A program made the position numbers and the translations under genes. Positions 35,422 through 44,190 of a stretch of DNA of 64,000 nt are shown in pieces; position 1 is the stretch's first letter; each line of letters opens with the position of its first letter. Location of the stretch: positions 434,001 through 498,000 of the forward strand of contig JBBAKX010000002.1 in the NCBI GenBank assembly GCA_040403315.1, read 5' to 3'. The notes beneath the pieces were generated by a model. That model saw nothing but the letters and a program-made list of their open reading frames with translations, had not been told where the DNA came from and did no database searches. Source of the stretch: CAMCXT01 sp040403315. Lineage in GTDB: Bacteria > Bacteroidota > Bacteroidia > M30B66.

Positions 35422-36243
35422 TTATCGTAATACGTTGAACTTCTTGATAACAAGACCTGAATTGGTGTTGATGCGCGCATAATACACACCCTTCGACAAA
35501 TTGTCAAGCTGAACTTGAACAACTTGCTCATCGCCAATAATGTTAATTGATGCGACTTTAGCCCCAAGTGCGTTGTGAATTGTAACTGCTCCGGCAACAA
35601 GCAAATCATTGCTGTTAATATTTAAAACACCATCCGTTACTGGGTTAGGATACAATACCAATTCATCAGAAGTTCTTTTGTTTGTTGAAGATGCTGTTGG
35701 AATAAGTTCGGCCCTAATAGAACTTTGATCGATCACTGGAATAGAAGAAATCCCATTTGAATCTCCATTGCTAGCTTGAACTTCTGCAGTTGTTTTTAAA
35801 ACTCTAGCAGCGTGGCCTGCACTTCCACTCCCAGATGCTTGATAAACTCCAGAAATATTGTCGACTGTGATAACTTCACAAACAAACAACTTGATTTTAA
35901 TATTTTCATCACTGGTATTTTCATTGATGATAGGCTTAATTGAACCACCACGAATGATGATATCCACATCAACTTTACCATCTTTGCAAGATCCAGTTTT
36001 GAAAGATTCAACCAAATCGTTAAATACCAATGGATTACTAGGGCTCAGCTGTAACGTTGATGATTGTGGCACATCAATTTGAATCGTTAAGTGAAAGTCA
36101 CGGTCCACCGGAATAGAACCGTTGTTCTTTAAAATGATAAAAAGATCAGAATTGCTTGTGTAGTTTACTGCTTGAACTGTTGCAGAAAACAGCAGCGACA
36201 AAATTGTCACAAGCATAACGGAGAAAGTAGACTTGAACTTCAT
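35422..36243 (-). CDS. T9SS type A cargo protein
   Basis: This 273-residue protein has a signal peptide (about 1-25, ending VQA). The N-terminal ~150 residues form a beta-rich domain (SDLFIILKNNGSIPVDRDF, SGVYQASG). The last ~80 residues form a type A sorting domain (LYPNPVTDGVLN, HNALGAKVASINI, KGVYYARI). No catalytic motif is visible. It has its own promoter-like element at 36269-36276 and its own terminator. It is a stand-alone surface or secreted protein of unknown role. Confidence 0.83.
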   Translation of the reverse strand: MKFKSTFSVMLVTILSLLFSATVQAVNYTSNSDLFIILKNNGSIPVDRDFHLTIQIDVPQSSTLQLSPSNPLVFNDLVESFKTGSCKDGKVDVDIIIRGGSIKPIINENTSDENIKIKLFVCEVITVDNISGVYQASGSGSAGHAARVLKTTAEVQASNGDSNGISSIPVIDQSSIRAELIPTASSTNKRTSDELVLYPNPVTDGVLNINSNDLLVAGAVTIHNALGAKVASINIIGDEQVVQVQLDNLSKGVYYARINTNSGLVIKKFNVLR

Positions 36244-36268
36244 AAGGCTATCATATTTATCAGTTCTT

Positions 36269-36276
36269 CAAATATA
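36269..36276 (-). promoter_or_regulatory. Bacteroidota-type -7 element for minus-strand cargo gene
   Basis: On the minus strand TATATTTG matches TAnnTTTG and lies 25 nt before the ATG of the gene ending at 36243. No perfect TTTG is seen at -33; the region is AT-rich. Confidence 0.55.
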
Positions 36277-36444
36277 ATCATAATATTATGAGAAAATAAA
36301 TTACATGTTTCTTAATTTATCGGAACAATCATATACACGTTCTCAAAATAATACGCCTCACTTCTTATGTATGTATTTATAAATCTGTTAATTACGGCAT
36401 TATTTTAAAATGTTAATTGTCGCTTTATCTCGGAAAACATGCAT

Positions 36445-36474
36445 TTTGATAAGCGATTAATTAATCTATTTTTG
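36445..36474 (+). promoter_or_regulatory. Bacteroidota-type promoter for the 481-aa protein
   Basis: TTTG (36445-36448) and TATTTTTG (36467-36474) match the -33 and -7 elements with an 18-nt spacer. The ATG follows 16 nt later. The rest of 36244-36490 holds nothing else evident. Confidence 0.6.
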
Positions 36475-36490
36475 CTCCTATCACTGGATC

Positions 36491-37936
36491 ATGCAATCAG
36501 GAAAACTCATACTATTACTCAAGACCTTAAACAAAAAAGAGTTTAAGGAATTCCAGCTATTTGTGGGCTCTGAATTCTACAATAAGAACCAGAATCTAAC
36601 CAAGTTTCTAGAGTCTCTTTCTTTATATCAAGGAGATTTTGAAAGCGACAAATTAGATAAAGAAGTTTTTTTCAAAAAACACTTCAAGGGAGAAGAATTT
36701 GAAGAACAAAAATTCAGATACCTGCAAAGTGATCTTACAAAACTGCTTGAGGAATTCATCACTATACAAGAATTTCAGAAAGATACCTTTCAAAAGAAGT
36801 TCTTCCTGCTTAAGAGCCTGCACCAGCGAAACCAAGACAAGTTCTTCTTGCAAGAACTCGAGAATATCAAATCACTCAACGATCAATCTACCTTTCGCGA
36901 CAGTGATTACTACTTCAATTTGCACAGAATTTCAGAATTGTCATATGAATACACATCCGAAAAAAGAAATCGGGCTTTCGACAATTCGCTCCAGGAAGTA
37001 ATTGATAATCTTGAAATTACTTATCTAGCTAGAGGCTTTCGCTATTATTGTGAGATGATTAACCGACGGAATATCCTTTCGGTGAAATATAATTTGAGCT
37101 TTTTCGACGACCTGGTTCAATACCTACGCAACGGAACCTTCGATGATGTTCCTGCGATCCATATCTACAGACTCATCCACATTACTTTAACTGAACCTGA
37201 AAATCTAACCAATTACCACGATTTACTCATTGCACTTGATAAATCGGGGAATAAATTCAGTCAGAAGGAAGAGCGTGGAATGTATGTATTTGCTCAGAAT
37301 TTCTGTATAAAACGAATCAACAGAGGCGAAAAAGGTGCACTTCAAAATATTTTCGATTTATACAAAACTATGGTTTCCAAAAATCTGATTCACGAAGGAA
37401 ATTATGTTTCGCAACCCGACTTTAAAAACATTGTTACCACAGGCTTACGTCTTGGGCACGATGAATGGGTAGGACAATTCATCGAGGATTTTAGATTCAA
37501 ACTAAATCCAGAGTTTTCTGAAAATGCCTTCACCTATTCCATGGCATGGGTGCATTTTACCAGAAAAGAATTCGATAAAGCCCTGAAAATGCTTTTGCGT
37601 GTTGAATTCAACGACGTGTATTACCATCTCGATTCTAAATCCTTGCTCATGAAGGTGTACTACGAAATGGAAGAATACGATGGATTCTTTTCGCTTGTTG
37701 ATGCATTCAAAATTTACCTCCGAAGAAACAAGTACATCTCTGAGGTTCAGCGAGAAACCTATCACAATTTCATCCTACTTGTAAATAAATTGATGAAAAT
37801 TCGACTGGGTAAAAACGACATGAACTGGGCACTTTTCGACGAAATAAACAATACTCGCCCAGCCGCAGATCTCGCTTGGCTCAAGTTGAAATCGGATGAA
37901 CTTGTTGTAAAATCAAAGTTGAAAACCCGCGAATAA
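36491..37936 (+). CDS. Cytoplasmic helical-repeat protein of unknown function
   Basis: This 481-residue protein has no signal peptide or membrane segment. It is almost entirely helical and rich in Phe, Tyr, Lys and Glu. The first ~115 residues (LNKKEFKEFQLFVGSEFYN, FRYLQSDLTKLLEEF) resemble a charged helical domain seen in some Bacteroidota proteins of unknown role. The later part looks like TPR-like repeats (FTYSMAWVHFTRKEFDKALKML). It may be a scaffold or regulatory protein. The next gene follows after ~41 nt with its own promoter-like element. I do not assign a function. Confidence 0.72.
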   Translation: MQSGKLILLLKTLNKKEFKEFQLFVGSEFYNKNQNLTKFLESLSLYQGDFESDKLDKEVFFKKHFKGEEFEEQKFRYLQSDLTKLLEEFITIQEFQKDTFQKKFFLLKSLHQRNQDKFFLQELENIKSLNDQSTFRDSDYYFNLHRISELSYEYTSEKRNRAFDNSLQEVIDNLEITYLARGFRYYCEMINRRNILSVKYNLSFFDDLVQYLRNGTFDDVPAIHIYRLIHITLTEPENLTNYHDLLIALDKSGNKFSQKEERGMYVFAQNFCIKRINRGEKGALQNIFDLYKTMVSKNLIHEGNYVSQPDFKNIVTTGLRLGHDEWVGQFIEDFRFKLNPEFSENAFTYSMAWVHFTRKEFDKALKMLLRVEFNDVYYHLDSKSLLMKVYYEMEEYDGFFSLVDAFKIYLRRNKYISEVQRETYHNFILLVNKLMKIRLGKNDMNWALFDEINNTRPAADLAWLKLKSDELVVKSKLKTRE

Positions 37937-37963
37937 TTCCTCCATTCAGGTAAATCTGTGCTT

Positions 37964-37971
37964 TACATTTG
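37964..37971 (+). promoter_or_regulatory. Bacteroidota-type -7 element directly before start
   Basis: TACATTTG matches TAnnTTTG and ends 6 nt before the ATG at 37978, so transcripts from it would be nearly leaderless. A -33 element is not clear. Confidence 0.5.
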
Positions 37972-37977
37972 CAACCA

Positions 37978-38964
37978 ATGGTTCGGATCATTCTCCTTTT
38001 ATTGGTATGCAGTTCAGCTCTTGCGCAAAATCTCATTCCTAACCCAGGGTTTGAGCAAATCTATACACCCAAAAAATCCAAATATTCAGGCAATATTGAA
38101 AAGGCAAATCCTTGGTTTCCCGCAGGAATCGGAAGTCCCGACATCATTTTTGCCGGTGAAAATATTAACGGTAAACAAATAGCTGCAGAAGGATCAAATT
38201 ACACCGGAATCATTCTATACGATGCCGACAACAAAGATTTTCGAGAATACCTCGAAGTGAAATTTATTCAAACTCTTACAGCAGGAAATGAATATTGCCT
38301 GCGGTTCAAGGCTTCAGTTGCAGATGAATCATGGGTATTTATAGATGAATTAGGCATTTTACTCAGTACTGATTCGGTTCGATCGAACGACTGGAATGTG
38401 CTCGAAATTGCACCAACTTTTAAAACGAGAAAATACGAAACCATTTCAGATACAAGCAATTGGATTAATTTCGAATTCACCTTCGTTGCCAATGGATCCG
38501 AACGCTTTCTTACCATCGGAAATTTCCGAAACGATGCCTCCACTTTAATACAATCTGCGCGCAAAGACGTGTGGTTGCGGCTTTCCTATTTGTATCTCGA
38601 CGACTTCTACCTTGGTACGTGCAAAACAAATCCAGATGTAACGGAACCTTTGGATATTTCTCCCGAAAATCCTCCCGAATTCGAACATTTGAGCATAACA
38701 GAAAACGGAAGACCAATTATCCCAAATTTACTCACACCAAATGGAGATGGCTTCAATGACGTGTTCGTTATTGGAAATCTAAAGAGATATTGCGAACTAA
38801 CAATCTTTAATAAAGCCGGCGATCGGGTGTTTAAATCAAACAATTACATCAACAACTTTACAGGTTCCGACTTGCCCGATGGTAAATATAACTACGAACT
38901 ACGCTTTCCAGAAGGCAGCATAACGTTTGGCAGTTTTGACTTATACAGAAATAAAAAGAAATAA
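37978..38964 (+). CDS. T9SS type B (gliding motility-associated C-terminal) protein
   Basis: This 328-residue protein starts at the ATG at 37978, which gives a signal peptide ending SALAQ; a TTG nine bases upstream is less likely. The middle (NLIPNPGFEQIY, LTAGNEYCLRFKASVAD, YLYLDDFYLG) resembles an OmpA-like or carbohydrate-binding jelly-roll used in Bacteroidota surface proteins. The last ~85 residues are a type B sorting domain (PNLLTPNGDGFNDVF, IFNKAGDRVFKS, LPDGKYNYEL). It is likely secreted. It is followed after 20 nt by the MscS gene; the two need not be functionally related. Confidence 0.85.
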   Translation: MVRIILLLLVCSSALAQNLIPNPGFEQIYTPKKSKYSGNIEKANPWFPAGIGSPDIIFAGENINGKQIAAEGSNYTGIILYDADNKDFREYLEVKFIQTLTAGNEYCLRFKASVADESWVFIDELGILLSTDSVRSNDWNVLEIAPTFKTRKYETISDTSNWINFEFTFVANGSERFLTIGNFRNDASTLIQSARKDVWLRLSYLYLDDFYLGTCKTNPDVTEPLDISPENPPEFEHLSITENGRPIIPNLLTPNGDGFNDVFVIGNLKRYCELTIFNKAGDRVFKSNNYINNFTGSDLPDGKYNYELRFPEGSITFGSFDLYRNKKK

Positions 38965-38984
38965 ATCACTACAATTTAAATCAC

Positions 38985-39854
38985 ATGGATACATTTCAAT
39001 GGTTTGGCTCAACGGCGCAGTTGATTCTAAGAATCGTACTCATTCTCGCCATTGCGATTATTATTGAAAGAAGTCTTCGGTTTTTCATCGGGAAATTCAT
39101 GCGGCGCAGTGCACAGTTGCTCAATGTGGATCAAACCCGATATGTGTTTTTTAAACATGTTACCACAGCCTTCATCTACATCATTGCTATAATTCTGATC
39201 ATTTATTCAATTCCTCGATTTAGAACCTTGGCAGTTTCATTGTTTGCTGGGGCTGGAATTCTTGCAGCTATCATTGGTTTTGCCTCCCAAGCAGCATTCG
39301 CCAACATTATCAGTGGTGTTTTTATGGTGATCAGCAGACCTTTCAAAGTGGGTGATACTATCGAACTTATCGGATTAACCAGTGGCGTTGTTGAAGACAT
39401 TACACTACGACATACAGTGATTAGAAACTACGAAAACAAAAGAATCGTTGTGCCAAACTCAAAAATGAGCTCCGAAATCATCATCAATTTTAACCTGTAT
39501 GATGAAATGGTTCGCCGGTATATCGACTTTTCGGTCGACTACAACTCCGACATCGATCAGGTGATGAAAATCATGAAGGAAGAATGCGAAAACCATCCTT
39601 TGTGCATCGATGCAAGAACCGAATTGGATAAACTCGAAGGAAGACCTAAGGCAGAAGTAAGACTTATCGGCTTCGGCGAATCAGAACTCAAGGTTCGCGC
39701 TTACGCCTGTGCTAAAAATCCTGGCGATGCATTCGAATTACACACGCAGCTTAATGTGATCATAAAAAAACGCTTCGATGCAGAAGGCATCAGCATTCCA
39801 TTCCCTCAACGAGTGATATCATACCGAAATGAAAAGGAAGCAGATTCTGATTAA
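38985..39854 (+). CDS. Small-conductance mechanosensitive channel (MscS family)
   Basis: This 289-residue protein has three N-terminal membrane helices (~8-28, ~55-78, ~82-115). The third contains the pore pattern AGAGILAAIIGFASQAAFANIISG, followed by RPFKVGDTIEL and the soluble MscS domain (VPNSKMSSEIIINF). It opens on membrane tension to release solutes during hypo-osmotic shock. The gene ends inside the start of corA, with a 26-bp overlap, so the two are coupled. It is the usual length for a minimal MscS. Confidence 0.92.
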   Translation: MDTFQWFGSTAQLILRIVLILAIAIIIERSLRFFIGKFMRRSAQLLNVDQTRYVFFKHVTTAFIYIIAIILIIYSIPRFRTLAVSLFAGAGILAAIIGFASQAAFANIISGVFMVISRPFKVGDTIELIGLTSGVVEDITLRHTVIRNYENKRIVVPNSKMSSEIIINFNLYDEMVRRYIDFSVDYNSDIDQVMKIMKEECENHPLCIDARTELDKLEGRPKAEVRLIGFGESELKVRAYACAKNPGDAFELHTQLNVIIKKRFDAEGISIPFPQRVISYRNEKEADSD

Positions 39855-40926
39855 ACGACTTAAAGGTTTTGCACGTCCTAAATTCGGGCAAAAAGCAGGA
39901 ATGGCGCCAGCAACGGCTTCCTATGTTGGCGACCCAAGAGATTTCAAGCCTTGGTTCGATGTTATTGATTATAGTGAAACCCATTTCGAAGAAAAATTTC
40001 AGCTAGGAATCGAAAATGCTAAAGATATTTTCTCCGATCATTACATCAGATGGATTAACGTAGTTGGATTGCACGATGTAGCCCTCATCGATAAGTTCAG
40101 CGAAGAACTCTGCCTTCATGGTTTGGTAAAGGAAGATATTATGCACACCAACCAACGGCCGAAACTCGACGAATACGACGACTATCTTTATTTGGTGGTG
40201 AAAATGCTCTCATTCGACAAAGAAGAAAATGCCATCCAGTCGGAACAGTTGAGCATCGTATTGAAAGGAAATACCATTGTAACTTTTATCGAAGACAAAG
40301 GAGATATATTCGACGCCTTGCGCGACCGAATCAGAAAAGGAAATGTAAAACTGCGTCGTTCAAGTGCAGATTATTTGCTTTATTCTTTGCTCGATACATT
40401 GGTGGACAATTACTTCGTTGTTCTTGAGAAAATAGGTGACAAACTCGAAGATCTTGAAATTCGGATGTTAGATGAAGCAGTGAAGGAAGACCTACAAGAA
40501 CTTCATAAATCGAAAAGAGACCTCATTTACTTGAGGAAATACATTTGGCCACTTCGTGAAGTGATAAGCCTTCTTAGCAAAGGCGACAGTCTGCATCTTA
40601 AAGGAAATACTTCACTTTATCTTCGTGATGTTTACGACCATTGCATCCATGTTATCGACACCTTAGAAACTTTTCGAGAAGTTTCATCAGGCTTGATGGA
40701 TGTATACTTGAGCAGCATTTCAAATCGAATGAATGCTGTAATGAAAACGCTCACCATAATCTCCACCATCTTCATTCCTTTAACCTTTCTAGTTGGTGTG
40801 TATGGAATGAATTTCGAATTCATGCCCGAACTTACCGAAACTTGGGCGTACCCGACAGTTTGGATAGTAATGATTCTAGTTGCTTCGTTGATGTTGATCT
40901 GGTTCAGGCGGAAGCGTTGGCTATAA
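39829..40926 (+). CDS. corA: CorA family magnesium/cobalt transporter
   Basis: This 365-residue protein has a long cytoplasmic N-terminal domain and two C-terminal membrane helices. The signature YGMNF lies between them in the first loop (VGVYGMNFEFMPE), and the protein ends in a basic RRKRW tail. CorA pentamers carry Mg2+ (and Co2+, Ni2+) into the cell. The ATG at 39829 lies within the end of the MscS gene in another frame, a 26-bp overlap. The stop overlaps the stop of the convergent gene at 40921. The length is within the family range. Confidence 0.93.
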   Translation: MKRKQILIKRLKGFARPKFGQKAGMAPATASYVGDPRDFKPWFDVIDYSETHFEEKFQLGIENAKDIFSDHYIRWINVVGLHDVALIDKFSEELCLHGLVKEDIMHTNQRPKLDEYDDYLYLVVKMLSFDKEENAIQSEQLSIVLKGNTIVTFIEDKGDIFDALRDRIRKGNVKLRRSSADYLLYSLLDTLVDNYFVVLEKIGDKLEDLEIRMLDEAVKEDLQELHKSKRDLIYLRKYIWPLREVISLLSKGDSLHLKGNTSLYLRDVYDHCIHVIDTLETFREVSSGLMDVYLSSISNRMNAVMKTLTIISTIFIPLTFLVGVYGMNFEFMPELTETWAYPTVWIVMILVASLMLIWFRRKRWL

Positions 40927-41385
40927 AGCCGGAAATCCCGGCAACTCCTGAATAAAAATAGCCTGATCCGTTTGTATTTCTGCTGCCAAAAGCTGCATCC
41001 CATTGGTAATAGCCAAATATGGAACATTCATTACCAAATTGTACCGTGCCGCTTGATCAAAAACTGCTTGATTAAGCTTCAATTCTGGCTTCTTACATTC
41101 GATCAACATCCATGGATCCATTGTTCTTGAATAAACAACAATATCAGCGCGTTTCGACAAACCATTCAACCTTAAACTTTTTTCTACTGCCAAAAGATTT
41201 GCAGGGTATTGAAAATGGTCTTTCAAATAATATAAAAAATGCTGCCTTACCCACTCTTCAGGTGTTAGAACCACCCACCTTTTACGGAAAGCATCATAAA
41301 TTTGCGTTCTTTGTTCTACCTTCCTCAAACGTAACTCTGCTGAAGGTAAATTCAAAGGTGGAAAACCGATCAAATCATTAGTCAT
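40921..41385 (-). CDS. Type I restriction enzyme HsdR N-terminal-like (PD-(D/E)xK fold) protein
   Basis: This 154-residue protein carries the nuclease-like pattern Glu68, Asp81 (RADIVVY) and Glu96-Cys-Lys98 (LIECKKP), as in the N-terminal domain of HsdR. The family, common in Bacteroidota as a stand-alone gene, has LTPEEWVRQHFL near residue 45. No methylase or specificity subunit is present, so it is not part of a restriction system here. It may be a solo nuclease or a repair-type protein, which is inference. Its ATG (41383-41385) overlaps the ATG of the divergent amn gene through CATG. Its 3' end overlaps corA by 6 nt. It therefore has no non-coding flanks. Confidence 0.85.
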   Translation of the reverse strand: MTNDLIGFPPLNLPSAELRLRKVEQRTQIYDAFRKRWVVLTPEEWVRQHFLYYLKDHFQYPANLLAVEKSLRLNGLSKRADIVVYSRTMDPWMLIECKKPELKLNQAVFDQAARYNLVMNVPYLAITNGMQLLAAEIQTDQAIFIQELPGFPAL

Positions 41386-42157
41386 GAAAAATAAATCAGA
41401 AATCGTATCTAATTGGTTACCAAGATATACTGGACTTCCTATAGAAGAATTTGGACGTTATATTCTGTTGACGAATTTCATTAATTATGTTGACAAATTT
41501 GCCGAAATTCACAATGTACCCGTAATCGGAAGAGAAAGACCTATGCAAGTTGCTACAGCTAACGGTATCAGCATGATCAATTTCGGAATGGGAAGCGCTA
41601 ATGCAGCTACAGTAATGGACTTGCTCTCAGCAGTCAAACCTAAAGCAGTGCTCTTTTTAGGAAAATGCGGAGGTTTGAAGAAAAAAAACCAGGTCGGAGA
41701 TTTGATCCTTCCAATCGCTGCCATCCGTGGTGAAGGAACTTCGAACGATTATCTTCCTGCTGAAGTGCCCGCTTTACCTGCGTTTTCTCTGCAAAAAGCA
41801 GTTTCTACAACCATTCGAAACAACAACAAAGATTACTGGACTGGCACTGTTTATACCACCAACCGAAGGGTTTGGGAACATGATAATGAGTTCAAAAAAT
41901 ACCTTCAGAAAATCAGAGCCATGGCAATCGACATGGAAACTGCTACCATTTTTAGCGTGGGCTTTTTTAATAAAATACCAACTGGTGCGCTGCTTTTGGT
42001 TTCCGATCAACCGATGGTTCCCCATGGTGTGAAAACAGACCAGTCGGACAGTTCAGTTACCAAAACATACGTTGACGATCACTTAAAAATAGGCATTCAA
42101 TCGCTTAATGAACTAATAAACAATGGATTAACTGTAAAACACCTTCGGTTTGATTAA
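41384..42157 (+). CDS. amn: AMP nucleosidase
   Basis: This 257-residue enzyme fits the short AMP nucleosidase family of Bacteroidota, which lacks the N-terminal domain of the E. coli enzyme. EIVSNWLPRYTGLPIEEFG at the N terminus is a family hallmark. The nucleoside phosphorylase-like core has FLGKCGGLKKKN, AIDMETATIFSVGF (the Met-Glu of the active site) and LLLVSDQPMVP. It splits AMP into adenine and ribose-5-phosphate, feeding purine salvage. The ATG overlaps that of the minus-strand gene by 2 nt, so its promoter must lie within that gene. Confidence 0.93.
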   Translation: MKNKSEIVSNWLPRYTGLPIEEFGRYILLTNFINYVDKFAEIHNVPVIGRERPMQVATANGISMINFGMGSANAATVMDLLSAVKPKAVLFLGKCGGLKKKNQVGDLILPIAAIRGEGTSNDYLPAEVPALPAFSLQKAVSTTIRNNNKDYWTGTVYTTNRRVWEHDNEFKKYLQKIRAMAIDMETATIFSVGFFNKIPTGALLLVSDQPMVPHGVKTDQSDSSVTKTYVDDHLKIGIQSLNELINNGLTVKHLRFD

Positions 42158-42246
42158 TAGAATTTACCACAATTGATCATTAAATTGTTAGCAATATCAT
42201 CTGTCGAGATTGTTTCGTCAAGCGCTACCCTTATTGCTTTTTGGGT

Positions 42247-42254
42247 TAATTTTG
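42247..42254 (+). promoter_or_regulatory. Bacteroidota-type -7 element directly before start
   Basis: TAATTTTG matches TAnnTTTG and ends 4 nt before the ATG at 42259, again implying a leaderless or nearly leaderless transcript. The -33 element is not evident. Confidence 0.5.
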
Positions 42255-42258
42255 CCGC

Positions 42259-42660
42259 ATGAATTTTACCCGACGACTTTCATTGTTCATTTTCGGAATT
42301 CTCCTTGGATCTGCCTTCGTTTATGCAGTTTTAATTCGTGATCGTGATATGCCCGCTTGGCTCCCAGGCGATAGAGTGCTCGAAGAACTCCGTCTGCATC
42401 CAGTGCAAGTATCTGCCAAAGGTGCTTGTCAGCTGAAATGCAATAACCTTGAAAACAACGACATCCTTAACCTTCTCAATACAGCTGAAGTGCTGTTTTC
42501 GGAAAGTGACGTGCGGGAAAAGGATATCCCGGAATATGTGCTCGAAGGAAAAGGTCTCAAAGGCCAAACCTTGAAAATGAAGTTTAAGTCTGAGCATACT
42601 ACAACAAACTTCCTAGAACTTATTCAGCCTGCAACTGCCGATACCTGCAACTGCAAGTAA
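42259..42660 (+). CDS. Small membrane-anchored protein of unknown function
   Basis: This 133-residue protein has one N-terminal hydrophobic helix (LSLFIFGILLGSAFVYAVLI) and a soluble part of ~105 residues. It contains CQLKCNNLENNDILNLL and a Cys-containing end (TCNCK), with four cysteines in all, possibly paired. I do not recognise a family name with certainty. It is followed by YwbE after a single intervening base (42661), and YwbE overlaps the M16 peptidase by 4 nt, so the three form an operon. A role in envelope maintenance is only a guess. Confidence 0.72.
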   Translation: MNFTRRLSLFIFGILLGSAFVYAVLIRDRDMPAWLPGDRVLEELRLHPVQVSAKGACQLKCNNLENNDILNLLNTAEVLFSESDVREKDIPEYVLEGKGLKGQTLKMKFKSEHTTTNFLELIQPATADTCNCK

Positions 42661-42661
42661 T

Positions 42662-42877
42662 ATGGAAGGATGTTATCGCGACAAACTTAAATTGAATATG
42701 CTGGTTGATGTTGTTACAAAACGAGATCAAAAAACCGGTAAGCTCACCCGTGGAAGGATACGTTGGATGCTAACTTCCAAAGACTATCATTCTAGGGGAA
42801 TCAAGGTGATGCTTGACGACCGAATTGTGGGCCGAGTGCAAAGAATTGTTATTGAAGAAGAACTTCCCCTCTTATGA
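42662..42877 (+). CDS. YwbE family protein
   Basis: This 71-residue protein matches the YwbE/DUF2196 family: LKLNMLVDVVTKRDQKTGKLTRGRI and DYHSRGIKVMLDDRIVGRVQ cover most of it. The fold is a small beta-barrel, similar to KOW/SH3-like domains. Its function is unproven; RNA or nucleoprotein contact is often suggested. It begins after a single intervening base and ends in an ATGA overlap with the M16 peptidase. The size is usual for the family. Confidence 0.9.
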   Translation: MEGCYRDKLKLNMLVDVVTKRDQKTGKLTRGRIRWMLTSKDYHSRGIKVMLDDRIVGRVQRIVIEEELPLL

Positions 42878-44106
42878 TGAAACTGCCAGAAAGTTGGACT
42901 TTACCTAACAGAATCCGTGTGATTTTTTTACCTGTGGATAGCGAAGTTGCGCACTGTGGAATCTTCATTAATGCAGGAAGCCGTGATGAGTTATCGCATG
43001 AACATGGACTGGCCCATTACATTGAACATTGTGTTTTCAAGGGAACCACACATCGTAAAGCCTACCACATCCTCAGCCGGATGGAAGATGTTGGCGGTGA
43101 GCTTAATGCATATACAACCAAGGAAGAAACTTGCCTTTTTGCATCCTTTCTTAATCCGCATTTCGAACGCGCGCTAGAATTGCTATGCGACATTGGCTTT
43201 CACAGCATCTTTCCTGAAAAAGAGATAATTAAAGAGAAAACAGTTATCATCGATGAGATCAATTCATACAAGGATAGTCCATCGGATGAAATTTACGATC
43301 GATTCGAAGAACAGATTTATCAAAAACATGCTCTTGGCCACGATATTCTTGGAACACCCGCACACTTAAAAAAGTTTTCTCGTGAGGATATTCTGAAATT
43401 TATCCAGCGCACTTGGAATACTGATGAAATGGTATTTTCGGTTGTTGGAAAATACTCAGCAGCAAAGCTGAAAAGGCTCACTGAGAAATATTTAGGTAAA
43501 ATTCCCGAAAACCTTCGCTCCTTCGATCGCCCAACTCCTGGCATTTATATGCCTGAACAACGCGTATTGAAACGAAAAAATCATCAAGCTCACCTTGTGA
43601 TTGGAGGACCAGCATACGGCGTTAAAGATCCAAAAAGAACTTCGTTGATTTTGCTCAACAATCTTCTTGGTGGCCCAGGAATGAACAGCAGATTAAATCT
43701 TTCAATCAGGGAAAAATACGGATTCACATATAACATCGATTCATCGTTTGCTATTTATAGCGATACTGGTCTTTTTAGCGTGTATCTAGGCACCGAAGCT
43801 GGAACAGTAGAAAGGTGTCGAGAATTGGTACACAAAGAGCTTAGAAAGCTTCGAGATGCTCCCCTTTCAAGCAATCAACTTTTGAAGGCCAAAAATCAGC
43901 TCAAAGGACAAATTGCTATGGCTCAAGAAAGCAATGGATCGGTGATGCTCGGGTTCGCAAAAACCTTCCTTTTGTTTAACCGCGTGGATACATTTGAAGA
44001 GATCTGTGCGAAGATTGACAGCCTAACAAGAGAGGATTTGATGGACACTGCGCAAGAAATATTTGACGAAAACAGACTCTCCTCCCTCCTATTCCCCGCT
44101 GGGTAA
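42874..44106 (+). CDS. M16 family zinc metallopeptidase (insulinase-like)
   Basis: This 410-residue enzyme has the inverted zinc motif HxxEH at His48, Glu51 and His52 (HYIEH), with the third ligand Glu128 in IDEINSYKD. A second domain (SRLNLSIREKYGFTYNI) completes the clamshell. It has no signal peptide, so it should act in the cytoplasm, as in the processing-peptidase-like M16B class. It degrades or processes peptides. It overlaps YwbE by 4 nt and ends ~85 nt before the deoxynucleoside kinase gene. Active-site residues are intact. Confidence 0.9.
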   Translation: MMKLPESWTLPNRIRVIFLPVDSEVAHCGIFINAGSRDELSHEHGLAHYIEHCVFKGTTHRKAYHILSRMEDVGGELNAYTTKEETCLFASFLNPHFERALELLCDIGFHSIFPEKEIIKEKTVIIDEINSYKDSPSDEIYDRFEEQIYQKHALGHDILGTPAHLKKFSREDILKFIQRTWNTDEMVFSVVGKYSAAKLKRLTEKYLGKIPENLRSFDRPTPGIYMPEQRVLKRKNHQAHLVIGGPAYGVKDPKRTSLILLNNLLGGPGMNSRLNLSIREKYGFTYNIDSSFAIYSDTGLFSVYLGTEAGTVERCRELVHKELRKLRDAPLSSNQLLKAKNQLKGQIAMAQESNGSVMLGFAKTFLLFNRVDTFEEICAKIDSLTREDLMDTAQEIFDENRLSSLLFPAG

Positions 44107-44190
44107 GGATTACAGAAGATTTTACCTTTTTCATTCTTTCCTTTTCAAAATTCCTTAACCTGTGTATTTTAGAGTGCTCAAATAAGGTCT

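Noticed and set aside
40921..41385. A restriction-modification system at the HsdR-N-like gene
   Set aside because: No methylase, specificity or helicase part is present; the protein is a stand-alone nuclease-fold type common in Bacteroidota.
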